NCBI RefSeq assembly: GCF_004345265.1
Contig: NZ_SLUM01000020.1
Location: 18,719-82,718 of the forward strand
Length of the DNA stretch: 64,000 nucleotides
Direction: 5' to 3'
Source of the DNA: Allofournierella massiliensis
GTDB lineage: Bacteria; Bacillota; Clostridia; Oscillospirales; Ruminococcaceae
The notes beneath the pieces were generated by a model. It ran no database searches. It saw only the letters and a list, made by a program, of their open reading frames with translations, and was not told the origin of the DNA. Positions 10,190 through 19,495 of the stretch are shown here, piece by piece (positions within the stretch are counted from its first letter, which is position 1; each line of letters starts with the position of its first letter). Position numbers and translations under genes: made by a program.

Positions 10190-10209
10190 TCCGAAGGAGA
10201 CAGATTCCA

Positions 10210-10845
10210 ATGCTCATCTGCGCAGCCACCGGCAATGCCGGTAAATTGAAAGAAATCCGCCGCATTCTGGAAGCTCAGGGCCACGAGGTGAAAAGCCAGA
10301 AGGAACTGGGCATCACGCTGGAGCCGGAAGAGACCGGCACCACCTTTGCGGAAAACGCCCTCATCAAGGCAAAGGCCATCTGCGAGGCCAGCGGCCTGCC
10401 CACTCTGGCCGACGATTCCGGCCTGATGGTGGATGCCCTGGGCGGTGCGCCCGGCGTTTACAGCGCCCGCTACTGCGGCCGCCACGGCGACGACGAGGCC
10501 AACAACGACAAGCTTCTGGCCGAGCTGGCCGGGGTGGAGGAGGGCAAACGGGCGGCAAAGTTCGTGTCCGCCGTCTGCTTTTACCTGCCCGAGGGCCGCT
10601 ACGTCACCTATCTGGGCGAGTGCCCGGGCCGGGTGATCTTCGAGCGCCGGGGCACCAACGGCTTCGGCTACGACCCTCTGTTCGTGCCCGACGAGGTGGG
10701 CCTTGCCGGGGGCGGCGTGCGCCCCAACACCGAGGGCCGCACCTACGCCCAGCTGGAGGCCATTGAAAAGGACGCCATCAGCCATCGGGGCAAGGCCATG
10801 GCCCTGCTGGACAAAAATCTGGCCGCCTTCCTGAACGAGGGCTGA
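10210..10845 (+). CDS. rdgB: dITP/XTP pyrophosphatase (RdgB/HAM1 family)
   Basis: This enzyme hydrolyses non-canonical purine triphosphates (dITP, XTP) to monophosphates and keeps them out of DNA and RNA. The 211-residue protein begins with the substrate loop [11 protein letters not shown]. It also has [20 protein letters not shown], with the catalytic Asp pair, and [11 protein letters not shown] followed by SHRGKA near the end. The start has an AAGGAGA site 20 bases after ftsY. Coupling to yhbY and nadD downstream is common in clostridia. Confidence 0.94.
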   Translation: MLICAATGNAGKLKEIRRILEAQGHEVKSQKELGITLEPEETGTTFAENALIKAKAICEASGLPTLADDSGLMVDALGGAPGVYSARYCGRHGDDEANNDKLLAELAGVEEGKRAAKFVSAVCFYLPEGRYVTYLGECPGRVIFERRGTNGFGYDPLFVPDEVGLAGGGVRPNTEGRTYAQLEAIEKDAISHRGKAMALLDKNLAAFLNEG

Positions 10846-10883
10846 GCCAAACCCAATTGAAACTGTAATATAAGGAGAATACT

Positions 10884-11189
10884 ATGCTCACCAGTAAACA
10901 ACGCGCCGCGCTGCGCGCCGCCGCCAACACCCTCGATCCGGTCTTTCAGGTCGGCAAGGGCGAGATCGACGAAACGCTCATCAAGTCCACCGCCGATTGC
11001 CTGGCTGCCCGGGAGCTGATCAAGATGAAGGTGCTGGAGACCAGCATGTACAACGCCAAGGAGGCCGCCGCCATCCTGGCCGAGGCCACCGGCGCCGACG
11101 TGGTGCAGGTCATCGGCTCCAAGTTCGTGCTGTTCCTGAAGAAAAAGAAGGAGTCCAAGTTTGAGGATATCCTGAAAGCCGCCCGCTGA
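10884..11189 (+). CDS. yhbY: YhbY family ribosome-associated RNA-binding protein (CRM domain)
   Basis: This is a 101-residue single CRM domain protein. Family members bind pre-50S ribosomes and act in late ribosome assembly. It begins LTSKQRAALRAAANTLDPVFQVGKG, where the GKGE stretch takes the place of the conserved GxxG RNA-contact loop. A lysine-rich tail (LFLKKKKESKF) follows the last strand. The ribosome binding site is AAGGAG. It lies in the same direction between rdgB and nadD, a frequent Firmicutes arrangement. Confidence 0.92.
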   Translation: MLTSKQRAALRAAANTLDPVFQVGKGEIDETLIKSTADCLAARELIKMKVLETSMYNAKEAAAILAEATGADVVQVIGSKFVLFLKKKKESKFEDILKAAR

Positions 11190-11220
11190 GATCCGGCAAC
11201 GTGGCCTGAAAACAGATTGT

Positions 11221-11237
11221 TTACAATTTGTTTGTAA
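11221..11237. promoter_or_regulatory. AT-rich palindrome upstream of nadD
   Basis: TTACAA and TTGTAA flank a 5-base spacer in the yhbY-nadD gap, in otherwise GC-rich DNA. It could be a repressor operator or part of a nadD promoter. No good -35/-10 pair could be assigned around it. Confidence 0.3.
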
Positions 11238-11309
11238 CTTATTTGAAATATCTGCCCGGCAAAATTCGTTGTTTTGTTACATGGCCGGGCACACTGGGGG
11301 AGTGGCGCG

Positions 11310-11897
11310 ATGAAACTGCTTTTGTTCGGGGGGACCTTTGATCCGCCCCACAAGGGCCATATACGCCTGTTGCAGAGCGCCATCGACGTGGTGCAGCCGG
11401 ATAAGGTGGTGGTCATGCCCGCGGGCATTCCGCCCCACAAGGCGGCCAGCGCCACGCCGGCCAGCCTGCGGCTGACCATGTGCCAGTGCTTTGTGCCGCT
11501 GCACCCGGATCTCACCGTCTCGGACTGGGAGATCGGCCGCGGCGGCAGAAACTACACCATCGACACGGTGCGGATGCTGGAGGAGCGCTACCCCGGCGCC
11601 GAGATCTTTCTCAGCGTGGGCAGCGATATGCTCACCACCTTCACCCAGTGGAGGGAATGGCAGAGCCTGCTGGAAAAAACCACCCTTGTGGTGCAAAGCC
11701 GCTACAATGGCGACGACGCGGATCTTGCGGCCGCGGCCCGCACACTGGAAGCGGCGGGGGGCCGGGTGATCTTCGCCCATGCTCCGGTTCTGCAGGCAGC
11801 CTCCAGCGATGTGCGCGCCGGGAAGCTGGGCATGGATGCGCTGCCTCCTCTGGTGCAGCGCATCTGCAAACAGTATCATTTATACGAAAAGAGCTGA
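11310..11897 (+). CDS. nadD: Nicotinate-nucleotide adenylyltransferase
   Basis: NadD adenylates nicotinate mononucleotide to deamido-NAD in NAD synthesis. The 195-residue protein has the nucleotidyltransferase signature GGTFDPPHKGH at residues 7-17 and the C-terminal SSDVR element corresponding to the ISSTxxR motif. It also contains VGSDMLTTFTQWREW. An in-frame TTG 36 bases upstream is possible, but GGGGGAG at 11296-11302 and family alignment point to the ATG at 11310. yqeK follows after 5 bases, the standard nadD-yqeK pair. Confidence 0.95.
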   Translation: MKLLLFGGTFDPPHKGHIRLLQSAIDVVQPDKVVVMPAGIPPHKAASATPASLRLTMCQCFVPLHPDLTVSDWEIGRGGRNYTIDTVRMLEERYPGAEIFLSVGSDMLTTFTQWREWQSLLEKTTLVVQSRYNGDDADLAAAARTLEAAGGRVIFAHAPVLQAASSDVRAGKLGMDALPPLVQRICKQYHLYEKS

Positions 11898-11902
11898 GGA
11901 CC

Positions 11903-12490
11903 ATGAACGCAAAAGAAGCGCAGAAGATGGTAAAGGAGTGCCTTTCCAAAAAGCGCTACACCCACACCATGAACGTGCGGGACGCGGCGGTGCATCTGGC
12001 CGAAAAGTACGGGGCCGACCCGGACAAGGCCGAGCTGGCCGCCCTTTTGCACGATGCGGTGAAGGAGCGCAGCCGGGAGGAATTGTTGCAGATCCTGCAA
12101 AACAATGCTATAATGGCACAAAATGCCGAAAAAAGCCCCCCGCCGGTCTGGCACGGCATCTGTGCCGCCATTCTGGCCCAGACGGAATGGGGCGTCACCG
12201 ACCCGGAGATTGTCAGCGCCATTCGCTGCCATACCACCGGCAAGGCCGGTATGTCCAAGCTGGACAAGATCATTTATCTGAGCGATATGATCAGCGCCGA
12301 GCGGGACTATCCGGAGGTGTACGAGCTGCGCAGGCTTGCCGAGGAGGATCTGGACAAGGCCGTCTGCACGGCCGTGGAGAAGAACATCGGATGGATGAAG
12401 GAATGCGGCAAATCCATCGACCCCTTGTCGCTCGAGGCCCTGGAGGACCTGAAGCGCGGCATGCAAACCAGGGAGGATACCCATGAATGA
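11903..12490 (+). CDS. yqeK: Bis(5'-nucleosyl)-tetraphosphatase (symmetrical) YqeK, HD domain
   Basis: YqeK-type HD hydrolases cleave diadenosine tetraphosphate symmetrically to two ADP. The 195-residue protein has the HD-domain ligands in order: His21 in YTHTMNV, His50-Asp51 in ALLHDAVKE, and RCHTTG with KIIYLSDMISAER further on. The frame is open well upstream of 11903, but that segment overlaps nadD out of frame. The ATG at 11903 has a GAGGA site and the family N-terminus. The 3' end overlaps the LCP gene by 8 bases, so translational coupling is likely. Confidence 0.93.
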   Translation: MNAKEAQKMVKECLSKKRYTHTMNVRDAAVHLAEKYGADPDKAELAALLHDAVKERSREELLQILQNNAIMAQNAEKSPPPVWHGICAAILAQTEWGVTDPEIVSAIRCHTTGKAGMSKLDKIIYLSDMISAERDYPEVYELRRLAEEDLDKAVCTAVEKNIGWMKECGKSIDPLSLEALEDLKRGMQTREDTHE

Positions 12491-13799
12491 ACCCAAACAG
12501 CCCCGTAAACTGAACACCGGCTCCGCTTCGGGCCGTTCGTCCGCGCCCAGCGGCTCCACCGGCCGCCGCATCAACCGCAGCGGCTCGCCCGCTTCCGGTT
12601 CAGGCCAGCAGCGCACGGTCTACCATGCCAGCGAGCAGCCTCGCCGTCAGGCTCAGCCTCCGCGGCAGGATCAGCCCCAGAGGAAGGCCCAGCCGGCGGC
12701 CCATCGCGGCCAGCCCCGCCGCCGCCCGAAGAAGAAAAAGAGCCCGCTGAAAATCGCCCTCATCAGCCTGCTGACGCTGGTGGCCGTGGTCTGTGTGGGC
12801 CTGTTCGGCCTGTATCAGTGGGTGGTGCACAGCATCAGCCCCGACGGCGGTGCCCCCACCATCAGCGAGCTGATCAATACCCCCAGCGAATTCAAGGGCG
12901 ATGTGGTGAACATTCTGGTCTGCGGCATCGACTACGAGGAGGGCCGTGCCTATTCCAACGACCCCACCTCCAACGACGGCATGACCGATATGATCATGTA
13001 TGTGAACTTCAACGTGAAGGAAAAGAAGATCAACATGCTGCAGATCCCCCGCGACACCTACGCGGGTGAGGAATACAGCACCGGCAAAACCGGTAAGATT
13101 AACGCGGTTGCCCTGCGCAATGACGGCGGCATCACCGATCTGGCCAAGCTGATCACCGAGCAGTACAAGCTGCCCATCGACTACTATGTGACCATCGACA
13201 TGCAGTCCCTGAAGGAGATCGTGGATCTGTTCGGCGGTATCGAGGTCTACCTGCCCCAGGAGGTGGCCGACGGCAAGGGCAGCTGGCTGCCTGCCGGCAC
13301 CCATAACCTGGATGGCGCTTCGGTGGAGTTCCTGGTGCGTAACCGCCACGGTGATGGCTATGCCCAGGGCGACATCGCCCGGCTGGACATGCAGCGTTAC
13401 TTCTATCAGGGCCTGTTCAACCGCATCCGCACCGCCACGGTATGGGATCTGGCCAAGCTGACCCCCGTGGCCCTGAAGTATATCACCACCGACATTCCCG
13501 GTGATACGCTGGTAAGCCTGGGCGTGAGCTTCTTGCAGGTGGACAGCGCCAACATCATGATGTGCAAGGTGCCCACCTACAGTGCGGCCGAGCGCTACAA
13601 CGGTCAGTCCATTCAGGTGTGCGACACCACAAAGACGCTGGATCTGATCAATACCTACTTCCTCAGTTATACCAGCCCTGTGGACAGCCTGAACGTGCCC
13701 ACTCTGGCCACCGCCGGTTCCTCCACCGACCCCAATGTGCAGTACATGGGTCAGCTGGATACCGAGGCCGAGGGCGGTTCCACCTCTGAGGCGGGCTGA
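12483..13799 (+). CDS. LytR-CpsA-Psr (LCP) family cell-wall glycopolymer ligase
   Basis: LCP proteins attach teichoic acid or capsular polymers from undecaprenyl-diphosphate carriers to peptidoglycan on the outer face. The 438-residue protein has an unusually long cytoplasmic segment (residues 1-88) rich in Ser, Gln, Arg and Pro. One membrane segment lies at about 89-112, followed by the LCP domain with NILVCGID, MTDMIMYV and MLQIPRDTYAG. The C-terminal tail is Ser/Thr/Glu-rich. The GGGAGG site is 6 bases before the ATG. It is a plausible acceptor-side partner for the glycans made by the 22-46 kb locus, but this is inference. Confidence 0.93.
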   Translation: MNEPKQPRKLNTGSASGRSSAPSGSTGRRINRSGSPASGSGQQRTVYHASEQPRRQAQPPRQDQPQRKAQPAAHRGQPRRRPKKKKSPLKIALISLLTLVAVVCVGLFGLYQWVVHSISPDGGAPTISELINTPSEFKGDVVNILVCGIDYEEGRAYSNDPTSNDGMTDMIMYVNFNVKEKKINMLQIPRDTYAGEEYSTGKTGKINAVALRNDGGITDLAKLITEQYKLPIDYYVTIDMQSLKEIVDLFGGIEVYLPQEVADGKGSWLPAGTHNLDGASVEFLVRNRHGDGYAQGDIARLDMQRYFYQGLFNRIRTATVWDLAKLTPVALKYITTDIPGDTLVSLGVSFLQVDSANIMMCKVPTYSAAERYNGQSIQVCDTTKTLDLINTYFLSYTSPVDSLNVPTLATAGSSTDPNVQYMGQLDTEAEGGSTSEAG

Positions 13800-13866
13800 T
13801 CCAACCCGATAACCAACCCATCCACCGCTCCCGAGAGGGGAGCTGAAAGGAGAGAATCAAACAAGA

Positions 13867-14241
13867 ATGGAAAGCTTGCAGCTTGCAACCAGCATCGCAA
13901 AAGTGCTGGATACCAAAAAAGCCGCGAACGTGAAGGTGCTGAAGGTGCGGGATCTGACCGTGCTCACCGATTACTTTGTAATCGCCAACGGTACCTCCAC
14001 CACCCATGTGAAGAGCCTGGCCGAGGAAGTGGAGTTCCAGCTGGAGCAGCAGGGCGTGAAGGCTCTGCGCACCGAAGGCTACGACGCCAAGAACTGGATT
14101 CTGCTGGACTACGGCACCGTGATCGTGCATGTGTTCTATCCTCAGGCCCGCGAGTTCTATGATCTGGAGCACCTGTGGGCGGATGCCGAGGAGTGCGACA
14201 TCCAGTTCGACACACCCGCCGAGGGCGGCGCAAACGAATAA
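13867..14241 (+). CDS. rsfS: Ribosome silencing factor RsfS
   Basis: RsfS binds L14 on the 50S subunit and blocks subunit joining when nutrients are short. The 124-residue protein has the family stretches VLKVRDLTVLTDYFVIANG, GYDAKNWILLDYG and VIVHVF, ending near FYDLEHLWADA. The ATG follows an AAAGGAG site with a spacing of about 13 bases. A small GCTCCC/GGGGAGC hairpin lies in the 67-base gap after the LCP gene. The order nadD-yqeK-LCP-rsfS is typical of clostridia. Confidence 0.95.
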   Translation: MESLQLATSIAKVLDTKKAANVKVLKVRDLTVLTDYFVIANGTSTTHVKSLAEEVEFQLEQQGVKALRTEGYDAKNWILLDYGTVIVHVFYPQAREFYDLEHLWADAEECDIQFDTPAEGGANE

Positions 14242-14254
14242 ATCAAACGGAACG

Positions 14255-14282
14255 CCGCCCGGCGCCTTCGGGGGTCGGGCGG
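14255..14282 (+). other. GC-rich hairpin downstream of rsfS
   Basis: CCGCCCG at 14255-14261 pairs with CGGGCGG at 14276-14282 around an inner TTCG-type loop. There is no U-run, so it does not look like a terminator. It stands 5 bases before a second, longer hairpin and may act with it. Confidence 0.5.
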
Positions 14283-14287
14283 TCAAA

Positions 14288-14348
14288 AGCCAGTTTTCCA
14301 CAGCGGGAGAAGCCTGCGGTGGAAAACTGGCTGTCGCCGTTTTATTTT
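14288..14348 (+). terminator. Rho-independent terminator (or attenuator) between rsfS and leuS
   Basis: A perfect 14-bp stem (AGCCAGTTTTCCAC at 14288-14301 with its complement at 14319-14332) encloses a 17-base loop. It is followed after 7 bases by GTTTTATTTT. It ends the rsfS unit or controls entry into leuS. No alternative antiterminator pairing was identified. Confidence 0.65.
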
Positions 14349-14446
14349 AAAGGGCAGCAGCACACAATTCCAGGTGGCCTTCGCCGTGAATGGTGCGGTG
14401 TTGCCAAAGGGGCAAATCGCTCAAATTTTGGTTGGAGTTGATAAAG

Positions 14447-16867
14447 GTGAAATACGATTTCAAGGCCATTGAAAAGAAATGGCAGAAAGTCTGGGCGGAT
14501 GAAAAGACCTTCGCCGCCAAGATCGACCACACAAAACCCAAGTTCTATGCTCTGGTTGAGTTCCCTTATCCCAGCGGTCAGGGCCTGCATGTGGGCCATC
14601 CCCGCAGCTACACCGCGCTGGACATCGTAGCCCGTAAAAAGCGGCTGGCCGGCTACAATGTGCTGTACCCCATGGGCTGGGATGCCTTCGGCCTGCCCAC
14701 CGAGAACTTCGCCATGAAGAACCACATCCACCCCGAGATCGTGACCAAAAACAACGTGGCCCGCTTCAAGAGCCAGCTGCAGGCGCTGGGCCTGTCCTTC
14801 GACTGGGATCGTGAGATCAACACCACCGATCCCAGCTACTACAAGTGGACCCAGTGGATCTTCCTGCAGCTGTACAAGCACGGTCTGGCCTATAAAAAGG
14901 AAATGAGCGTGAACTGGTGCACCAGCTGCAAGGTGGTGCTGGCCAACGAAGAGGTCGTGAACGGCTGCTGCGAGCGCTGCGGCGGCGAAGTGGTTCACAA
15001 GGTGAAGAGCCAGTGGATGCTGAAGATCACCGAGTATGCCGACCGCCTGATCGACGATCTGGACGGCCTGGATTACATCGAGCGTGTGGCCACCCAGCAG
15101 AAGAACTGGATCGGCCGCTCCACCGGTGCCGAGGTGAACTTCACCACCACCACCGGCGATACCCTGACCGTTTACACCACCCGCTGCGACACCCTGTTCG
15201 GCGCCACCTACATGGTGGTCAGCCCCGAGCATGCGCTGGTGAACCAGTGGCTGGAGAACGGCACCATCCGGAACGCTGACGCCGTGCGCGCCTATCAGGC
15301 TGAGGCCGCCCGCAAGAGCGACTTCGAGCGCACCGAGCTGAACAAGGAAAAGACCGGCGTGAAGCTGGAGGGCGTGATGGGCATCAACCCGGTGAACGGC
15401 AAGGAGATTCCCATCTTCATCTCCGACTATGTGCTGGCTACCTACGGCACCGGCGCCATCATGGCCGTGCCCGCCCACGACACCCGCGACTACGAGTTTG
15501 CCAAGGTGTTCGGTCTGCCCATCGTTGAGGTGGTCAAGGGCGAGGGCGAGAGCCATCTGGACAAGGAAGCCTTCACCGACGTTGCCACCGGCACGCTGGT
15601 GAACAGCGGTTTCCTGGATGGTCTGAGCGTGGAAGAAGCCAAGAAAAAGATGATCCAGTGGCTGGAGAGCGAGGGCAAGGGCCACGCCAAGGTCAACTTC
15701 AAGCTGCGCGACTGGGTGTTCAGCCGTCAGCGTTACTGGGGCGAGCCCATCCCCATGGTTTACTGTGAGAAGTGCGGCTGGCAGCCCATCCCCGAGAGCG
15801 AGCTGCCCCTGAAGCTGCCCGAGATCAGCGACTTCGAGCCCGGCGAGGGCGGCGAGAGCCCGCTGGCCCGCCACACCGAATGGGTCAACACCACCTGCCC
15901 CTGCTGCGGCGGCCCCGCCAAGCGCGAGACCGACACCATGCCCCAGTGGGCCGGTTCCTCCTGGTACTTCCTGCGCTACATGGATCCCCACTGCGACACT
16001 GCTCCCGTGAGCAAGGAAGCCGTGGAATACTGGGGTCCTGTGGACTGGTACAACGGCGGCATGGAGCACACCACTCTGCACCTGCTGTACAGCCGTTTCT
16101 GGCACAAGTTCCTGTACGACATCGGCGTGGTGCCCACCAAGGAGCCCTACAAGAAGCGTACCAGCCATGGCATGATTCTGGGCGAGAACGGTGAGAAGAT
16201 GTCCAAGAGCCGCGGCAACGTGATTAACCCGGACGATGTGGTGAACGAGTACGGTGCCGACACTCTGCGCCTGTACGAGATGTTCATCGGCGACTTCGAG
16301 AAGGCCGCTCCCTGGTCCACCAAGGGCATCAAGGGCTGCAAGCGCTTCCTGGATCGTCTGTGGGGTCTGGGCGAGATGATCGTTCCCGGCGAGGGCTACC
16401 GCCCCGAGCTGGAGACCGCCTTCCACAAGACCATCAAGAAGGTGGGCGACGACATCGAGGTGCTCAAGCACAACACCGCCATCGCCTCCATGATGAGCCT
16501 GCTGAACGACCTGTACGCCGCCGGCGGCGCCACCAGAGACGAGCTGCGCACCCTGCTGATTCTGGTCAACCCCTTCGCTCCCCACATCACCGAGGAGATG
16601 TGGCAGCAGCAGGGCTTTGAGGGCCAGATCGCTCACGCCCAGTGGCCTGCCTATGACGAGGCAAAGTGCGTGGAGAGCACCGTGGAGGTGCTGGTGCAGC
16701 TGAACGGCAAGCCCAAGGCCCGACTGAACCTGGCCTCCGGCCTGGATAAGGACGCCACCCTGGCTGCCGTGAAGGCGGACGCTTCCGTGGCCGCTCTGCT
16801 GGAGGGCAAAACCATCGTGAAGGAGATTGCCGTGCCCGGCAAGCTGGTCAACCTGGTGGTCAAATAA
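14447..16867 (+). CDS. leuS: Leucyl-tRNA synthetase
   Basis: This is a class I aminoacyl-tRNA synthetase that charges tRNA-Leu. The 806-residue protein has HVGH at residues 48-51 (the HIGH motif) and KMSKS at 584-588. The CP1 editing domain contains [15 protein letters not shown], which clears mischarged isoleucine and norvaline. Two zinc-ribbon-like Cys pairs (CTSCK with CERCG, and CEKCG with CPCCG) interrupt the fold. The start is a GTG giving [13 protein letters not shown], the family N-terminus, 9 bases after GGAG. Upstream in-frame starts lack support. No convincing T-box was found. Confidence 0.96.
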   Translation: MKYDFKAIEKKWQKVWADEKTFAAKIDHTKPKFYALVEFPYPSGQGLHVGHPRSYTALDIVARKKRLAGYNVLYPMGWDAFGLPTENFAMKNHIHPEIVTKNNVARFKSQLQALGLSFDWDREINTTDPSYYKWTQWIFLQLYKHGLAYKKEMSVNWCTSCKVVLANEEVVNGCCERCGGEVVHKVKSQWMLKITEYADRLIDDLDGLDYIERVATQQKNWIGRSTGAEVNFTTTTGDTLTVYTTRCDTLFGATYMVVSPEHALVNQWLENGTIRNADAVRAYQAEAARKSDFERTELNKEKTGVKLEGVMGINPVNGKEIPIFISDYVLATYGTGAIMAVPAHDTRDYEFAKVFGLPIVEVVKGEGESHLDKEAFTDVATGTLVNSGFLDGLSVEEAKKKMIQWLESEGKGHAKVNFKLRDWVFSRQRYWGEPIPMVYCEKCGWQPIPESELPLKLPEISDFEPGEGGESPLARHTEWVNTTCPCCGGPAKRETDTMPQWAGSSWYFLRYMDPHCDTAPVSKEAVEYWGPVDWYNGGMEHTTLHLLYSRFWHKFLYDIGVVPTKEPYKKRTSHGMILGENGEKMSKSRGNVINPDDVVNEYGADTLRLYEMFIGDFEKAAPWSTKGIKGCKRFLDRLWGLGEMIVPGEGYRPELETAFHKTIKKVGDDIEVLKHNTAIASMMSLLNDLYAAGGATRDELRTLLILVNPFAPHITEEMWQQQGFEGQIAHAQWPAYDEAKCVESTVEVLVQLNGKPKARLNLASGLDKDATLAAVKADASVAALLEGKTIVKEIAVPGKLVNLVVK

Positions 16868-16888
16868 GCAATGCTGTTGACATTCTGC

Positions 16889-16925
16889 GGTTGGGGATCG
16901 GGTTCCGGTCCTCAACCAAAGAAAG
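16889..16925 (+). terminator. Probable leuS terminator hairpin
   Basis: GGTTGGGGATCGG at 16889-16901 pairs with CCGGTCCTCAACC at 16905-16917 (12-13 bp with G-U pairs). The following bases are A-rich with only a short later T run, so termination strength is uncertain. Confidence 0.45.
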
Positions 16926-16949
16926 TTTTGAAAATACACAAGATTTTAG

Positions 16950-16979
16950 TTGACAGAACCAACTGTGGCATAGTATAAT
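16950..16979 (+). promoter_or_regulatory. Consensus sigma-A promoter of rpsU
   Basis: A perfect TTGACA (16950-16955) and a perfect TATAAT (16974-16979) are separated by 18 bases, about 75 bases before the rpsU start. This is the clearest promoter in the window and fits strong expression of a ribosomal protein. Confidence 0.88.
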
Positions 16980-17053
16980 CGATATGTTGAATACCCTATT
17001 TTGGGGGATATGCAACGAAACTCCTGCCTCAGGTCCAAGGGAGGGAAAAATAG

Positions 17054-17230
17054 ATGTCGGAAATTCGTGTCAAGGACAACGAGTCGCTGGAGAGCGCGCT
17101 GCGTCGTTTTAAGCGTTCTTGCGCCCGCAGCGGTGTGCTTGCCGAGGTTCGCAAGCGTGAAGCTTACGAGAAGCCCTCTGTGCGCCGCAAGAAGAAGTCC
17201 GAAGCTGCCCGCAAGCGCAAGTTTAAGTAA
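17054..17230 (+). CDS. rpsU: 30S ribosomal protein S21
   Basis: This short 58-residue gene encodes S21, a basic protein of the small subunit near the anti-Shine-Dalgarno end of 16S rRNA. The sequence opens [20 protein letters not shown] and continues with [20 protein letters not shown] and a lysine/arginine-rich tail ([15 protein letters not shown]), all typical of S21. The GGGAGG site at 17039-17044 precedes the ATG. A consensus promoter lies upstream and a strong terminator downstream, so it is a monocistronic unit. Confidence 0.97.
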   Translation: MSEIRVKDNESLESALRRFKRSCARSGVLAEVRKREAYEKPSVRRKKKSEAARKRKFK

Positions 17231-17273
17231 TTGCGGTTAGCCGGAACAATGGCTGAAATGCGTGCAAACGCCT

Positions 17274-17307
17274 GAGCGGGTCCCCTTGGGGGCCCGCTCA
17301 TTTTTTA
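17274..17307 (+). terminator. Rho-independent terminator of rpsU
   Basis: GAGCGGG(T)CCCC pairs with GGGG(G)CCCGCTC around a two-base loop and is followed by TTTTTT at 17301-17306. It is a textbook intrinsic terminator. Confidence 0.9.
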
Positions 17308-17352
17308 TCGATTTTTCCGGGGCCAACGCCCCGCTTTTATGGGAGAAGCACT

Positions 17353-17856
17353 ATGTTCATCACACCGGAGTATCTCTTTTCCGGCGCAGCGGCCATCACG
17401 CCGGAATTTTTGAAGGGCAAGGGCATCACCGCCCTGGTGCTGGATGTGGACAACACCCTCACCGGCCACGACAGCCAGCAGCTGCCCCCGGCCATCCGCG
17501 ACTGGCTGGACCGGATGCGGGCAGCGGGCATTCAGCTGGCCATTGCCAGCAATAATAACGAGGAACGGGTGCGCCCCTTTGCGCAGGCCATCGGGCTGGA
17601 TTATGTGGCCATGAGCTGCAAGCCGCTCACCTTCGGTCTGGCCCGGGCCCGCAAAAAGTTCGGAGTACCCAAAGGCCAGATGGCCATTGTGGGCGACCAG
17701 CTGTTCACCGACCGGCTGGCCGGTGCGCTGTATGGCATTCCGGCGCTGGTGGTGCAGCCCATGTATGAGGATTTCAAAAAGGGAATCCGTTTCAAGCGCC
17801 GGCTGGAAAAGCCCTTTCTGGCCCGCTATTTCAAAAAGGGAGGGAAGCTTCTGTGA
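17353..17856 (+). CDS. yqeG: YqeG family HAD IIIA-type phosphatase
   Basis: This is a 167-residue member of the HAD superfamily, relatives of B. subtilis YqeG and mitochondrial phosphatidylglycerophosphatases. The nucleophile motif is DVDNTLTGHD near residue 33. Motif II is the Ser in IASNNNEERV, and the late acidic motif is VGDQLFTDRLAG. The substrate in bacteria is not firmly known; a lipid phosphate or sugar phosphate is possible. The start has a GGGAGAAG site. The stop overlaps the GTG start of the next gene by 4 bases, so the two are coupled. Confidence 0.88.
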   Translation: MFITPEYLFSGAAAITPEFLKGKGITALVLDVDNTLTGHDSQQLPPAIRDWLDRMRAAGIQLAIASNNNEERVRPFAQAIGLDYVAMSCKPLTFGLARARKKFGVPKGQMAIVGDQLFTDRLAGALYGIPALVVQPMYEDFKKGIRFKRRLEKPFLARYFKKGGKLL

Positions 17857-18707
17857 GCATCTTATTCGGAACCGCCGGCACCAGCCAGAGCTTTGCCGAG
17901 CAGGGATATAAAAACAGTGTGCAGGTGCCGGAATACACCGCGAAAATGGGCCTGGACGCCTTTGAGTACCAGTGCGGCCGGGGCGTGCGCATCAAGGAGG
18001 AGCTTGCCTCCAAGATCCGCGCTCAGGCGGCGGTGCACGGCATCTATTTCAGCCTGCACGCGCCTTACTACATCTCCATGAGCAGCCTGGAAGAGGAAAA
18101 GCGCCTGAACAGTGTGGATTACATTTTGCAGAGCGCGGCGGCCATCCGGGCGCTGGGCGGCCAGCGGGTGATCTTCCACTCCGGCAGCTGCGGCAAACAG
18201 AGCCGGGAAGCCGCGCTGGAAAAGGCGCTGGACACCATGCACCGCATTGTGGCGGCGGTGGACGAGGCCGGTTTCTCTGACATCGTGCTCTGCCCCGAGA
18301 CCATGGGCAAGGTGGGCCAGCTGGGCACGCTGGACGAGGTTCTGGCCCTGTGCGGGGTGGACAAGCGCATCACCCCCTGCATCGACTTCGGCCACCTGAA
18401 TGCCCGGGATCAGGGCTCCATCAAAACCAAACAGGACTATGCCGCCATTCTGGATCGGATGGGCGAGGTGCTGGGGGACGAGCGGGCCAGCCGCTTCCAT
18501 GTGCACTTCAGCAAGATCGAATACACCACCGGCGGCGAAAAGCAGCACCTGACCTTCGCAGACACCGTCTACGGGCCGGACTTTGAGCCGCTGCTGGAGC
18601 TGTGCTACGAGCGGGGGCTTTCGCCGGTGATCATCTGTGAATCCGCCGGCACGCAGGCCGAGGACGCAGCCACCATGAAGCGGTATTACCAGAGCCTGGG
18701 CAAGTGA
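17853..18707 (+). CDS. TIM-barrel protein of the endonuclease IV / xylose isomerase-like family
   Basis: This 284-residue protein resembles apurinic endonuclease IV (Nfo). Visible features are the early MGLDAFEYQCGRG strand, FSLHAPYYISMSS, VIFHSG, LCPETMGK, CIDFGHLNARD, VHFSKIEYTTGGEKQH and a final CESAGTQAEDA. These give the His, Glu and Asp positions expected for metal ligands, and the GQRVIFHSG region fits the Nfo zinc site. A DNA-repair role is likely but a sugar isomerase-like role cannot be excluded. It starts with GTG, coupled to yqeG. Confidence 0.8.
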   Translation: MSILFGTAGTSQSFAEQGYKNSVQVPEYTAKMGLDAFEYQCGRGVRIKEELASKIRAQAAVHGIYFSLHAPYYISMSSLEEEKRLNSVDYILQSAAAIRALGGQRVIFHSGSCGKQSREAALEKALDTMHRIVAAVDEAGFSDIVLCPETMGKVGQLGTLDEVLALCGVDKRITPCIDFGHLNARDQGSIKTKQDYAAILDRMGEVLGDERASRFHVHFSKIEYTTGGEKQHLTFADTVYGPDFEPLLELCYERGLSPVIICESAGTQAEDAATMKRYYQSLGK

Positions 18708-18750
18708 GCCCGAAGGCCTGCCCCACGGGCCGAAAAGGCCAAGAAAGGGC

Positions 18751-18779
18751 TTGAAAAATAGCCGTTTCTGGGGTAGAAT
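18751..18779 (+). promoter_or_regulatory. Promoter of efp
   Basis: TTGAAA (18751-18756) and TAGAAT (18774-18779) are 17 bases apart. The leader is about 130 bases and includes a GCTGCCC/GGGCAGC hairpin around 18817-18840 before the efp start. Confidence 0.65.
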
Positions 18780-18909
18780 AATAACAGATATGTCAGTGAA
18801 TGCCCGCGCCGCATCGCTGCCCTGCAAGCAGCGGGCAGCCAGGTCGCGGCGCTGGCAGCGCAAGGCCGGTTTGGCCGGGCCAGAATAAATTTTAATTGGA
18901 GGATCATTT

Positions 18910-19467
18910 ATGATTTCTGCAGGCGATTTTCGCAATGGCGTAACTTTTGAAGAGAATGGCAACGTGCTCCAGGTTGTGGAGTTCCAGCATGTTAAGCCCG
19001 GTAAGGGCGCTGCCTTCGTGCGCACCAAGACCAAGAACGTGATCACCGGTGCCGTGACCGAGAAGAGCTACAACCCCAGCGACAAGTTCCCCACCGCCTT
19101 CATCGAGCGCCGTGAGATGCAGTACCTGTACGAGGACGGCGGCCTGTACTACTTCATGGACACCGAGACCTACGAGCAGATCCCCCTGAACGAGCATGAT
19201 CTGTCCGATTCCTTCAAGTTCGTGAAGGAGAACGAGATGGTTAAGATCCTGAGCTACAAGGGCAACGTGTTCGGCCTGGAGGCTCCCAACTTTGTTGTGC
19301 TGCAGGTCACCGAGACCGAGCCCGGCTTCAAGGGCAACACCGCCACCAACACCCTGAAGCCCGCCAAGCTGGAGACCGGCGCCGAGATCCGCGTGCCTCT
19401 GTTCATCAACGAGGGCGACATGATCCGTGTGGACACCCGAACCGGCGAGTACATGGAGCGCGCCTGA
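18910..19467 (+). CDS. efp: Translation elongation factor P
   Basis: EF-P enters the ribosomal E site and relieves stalling at polyproline. The 185-residue length is standard. The loop KPGKGAAF carries Lys32, the residue that is modified in many species; it is lysine here, and no epmA/epmB-type gene is in the window. Three beta-barrel domains follow, the last with [20 protein letters not shown]. The ATG follows GGAGG. It has its own promoter and terminator. Confidence 0.97.
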   Translation: MISAGDFRNGVTFEENGNVLQVVEFQHVKPGKGAAFVRTKTKNVITGAVTEKSYNPSDKFPTAFIERREMQYLYEDGGLYYFMDTETYEQIPLNEHDLSDSFKFVKENEMVKILSYKGNVFGLEAPNFVVLQVTETEPGFKGNTATNTLKPAKLETGAEIRVPLFINEGDMIRVDTRTGEYMERA

Positions 19468-19495
19468 TCATAAGGCTTCATCCTGATCGCATCCA

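Noticed and set aside
14355..14446. Possible T-box leader before leuS (an AGGTGG sequence near 14371)
   Set aside because: No specifier stem, no match to the long T-box core and no terminator between it and the start codon.
16875..16880. TTGACA just after leuS as a second promoter
   Set aside because: No -10 element at 16-18 bases. The sequence runs into the leuS terminator hairpin, and the full promoter is at 16950-16979.
14342..16939. Open frame of 865 codons opposite leuS
   Set aside because: leuS is certain from its motifs. The antisense product is a Gly/His/Leu-rich string without domains.
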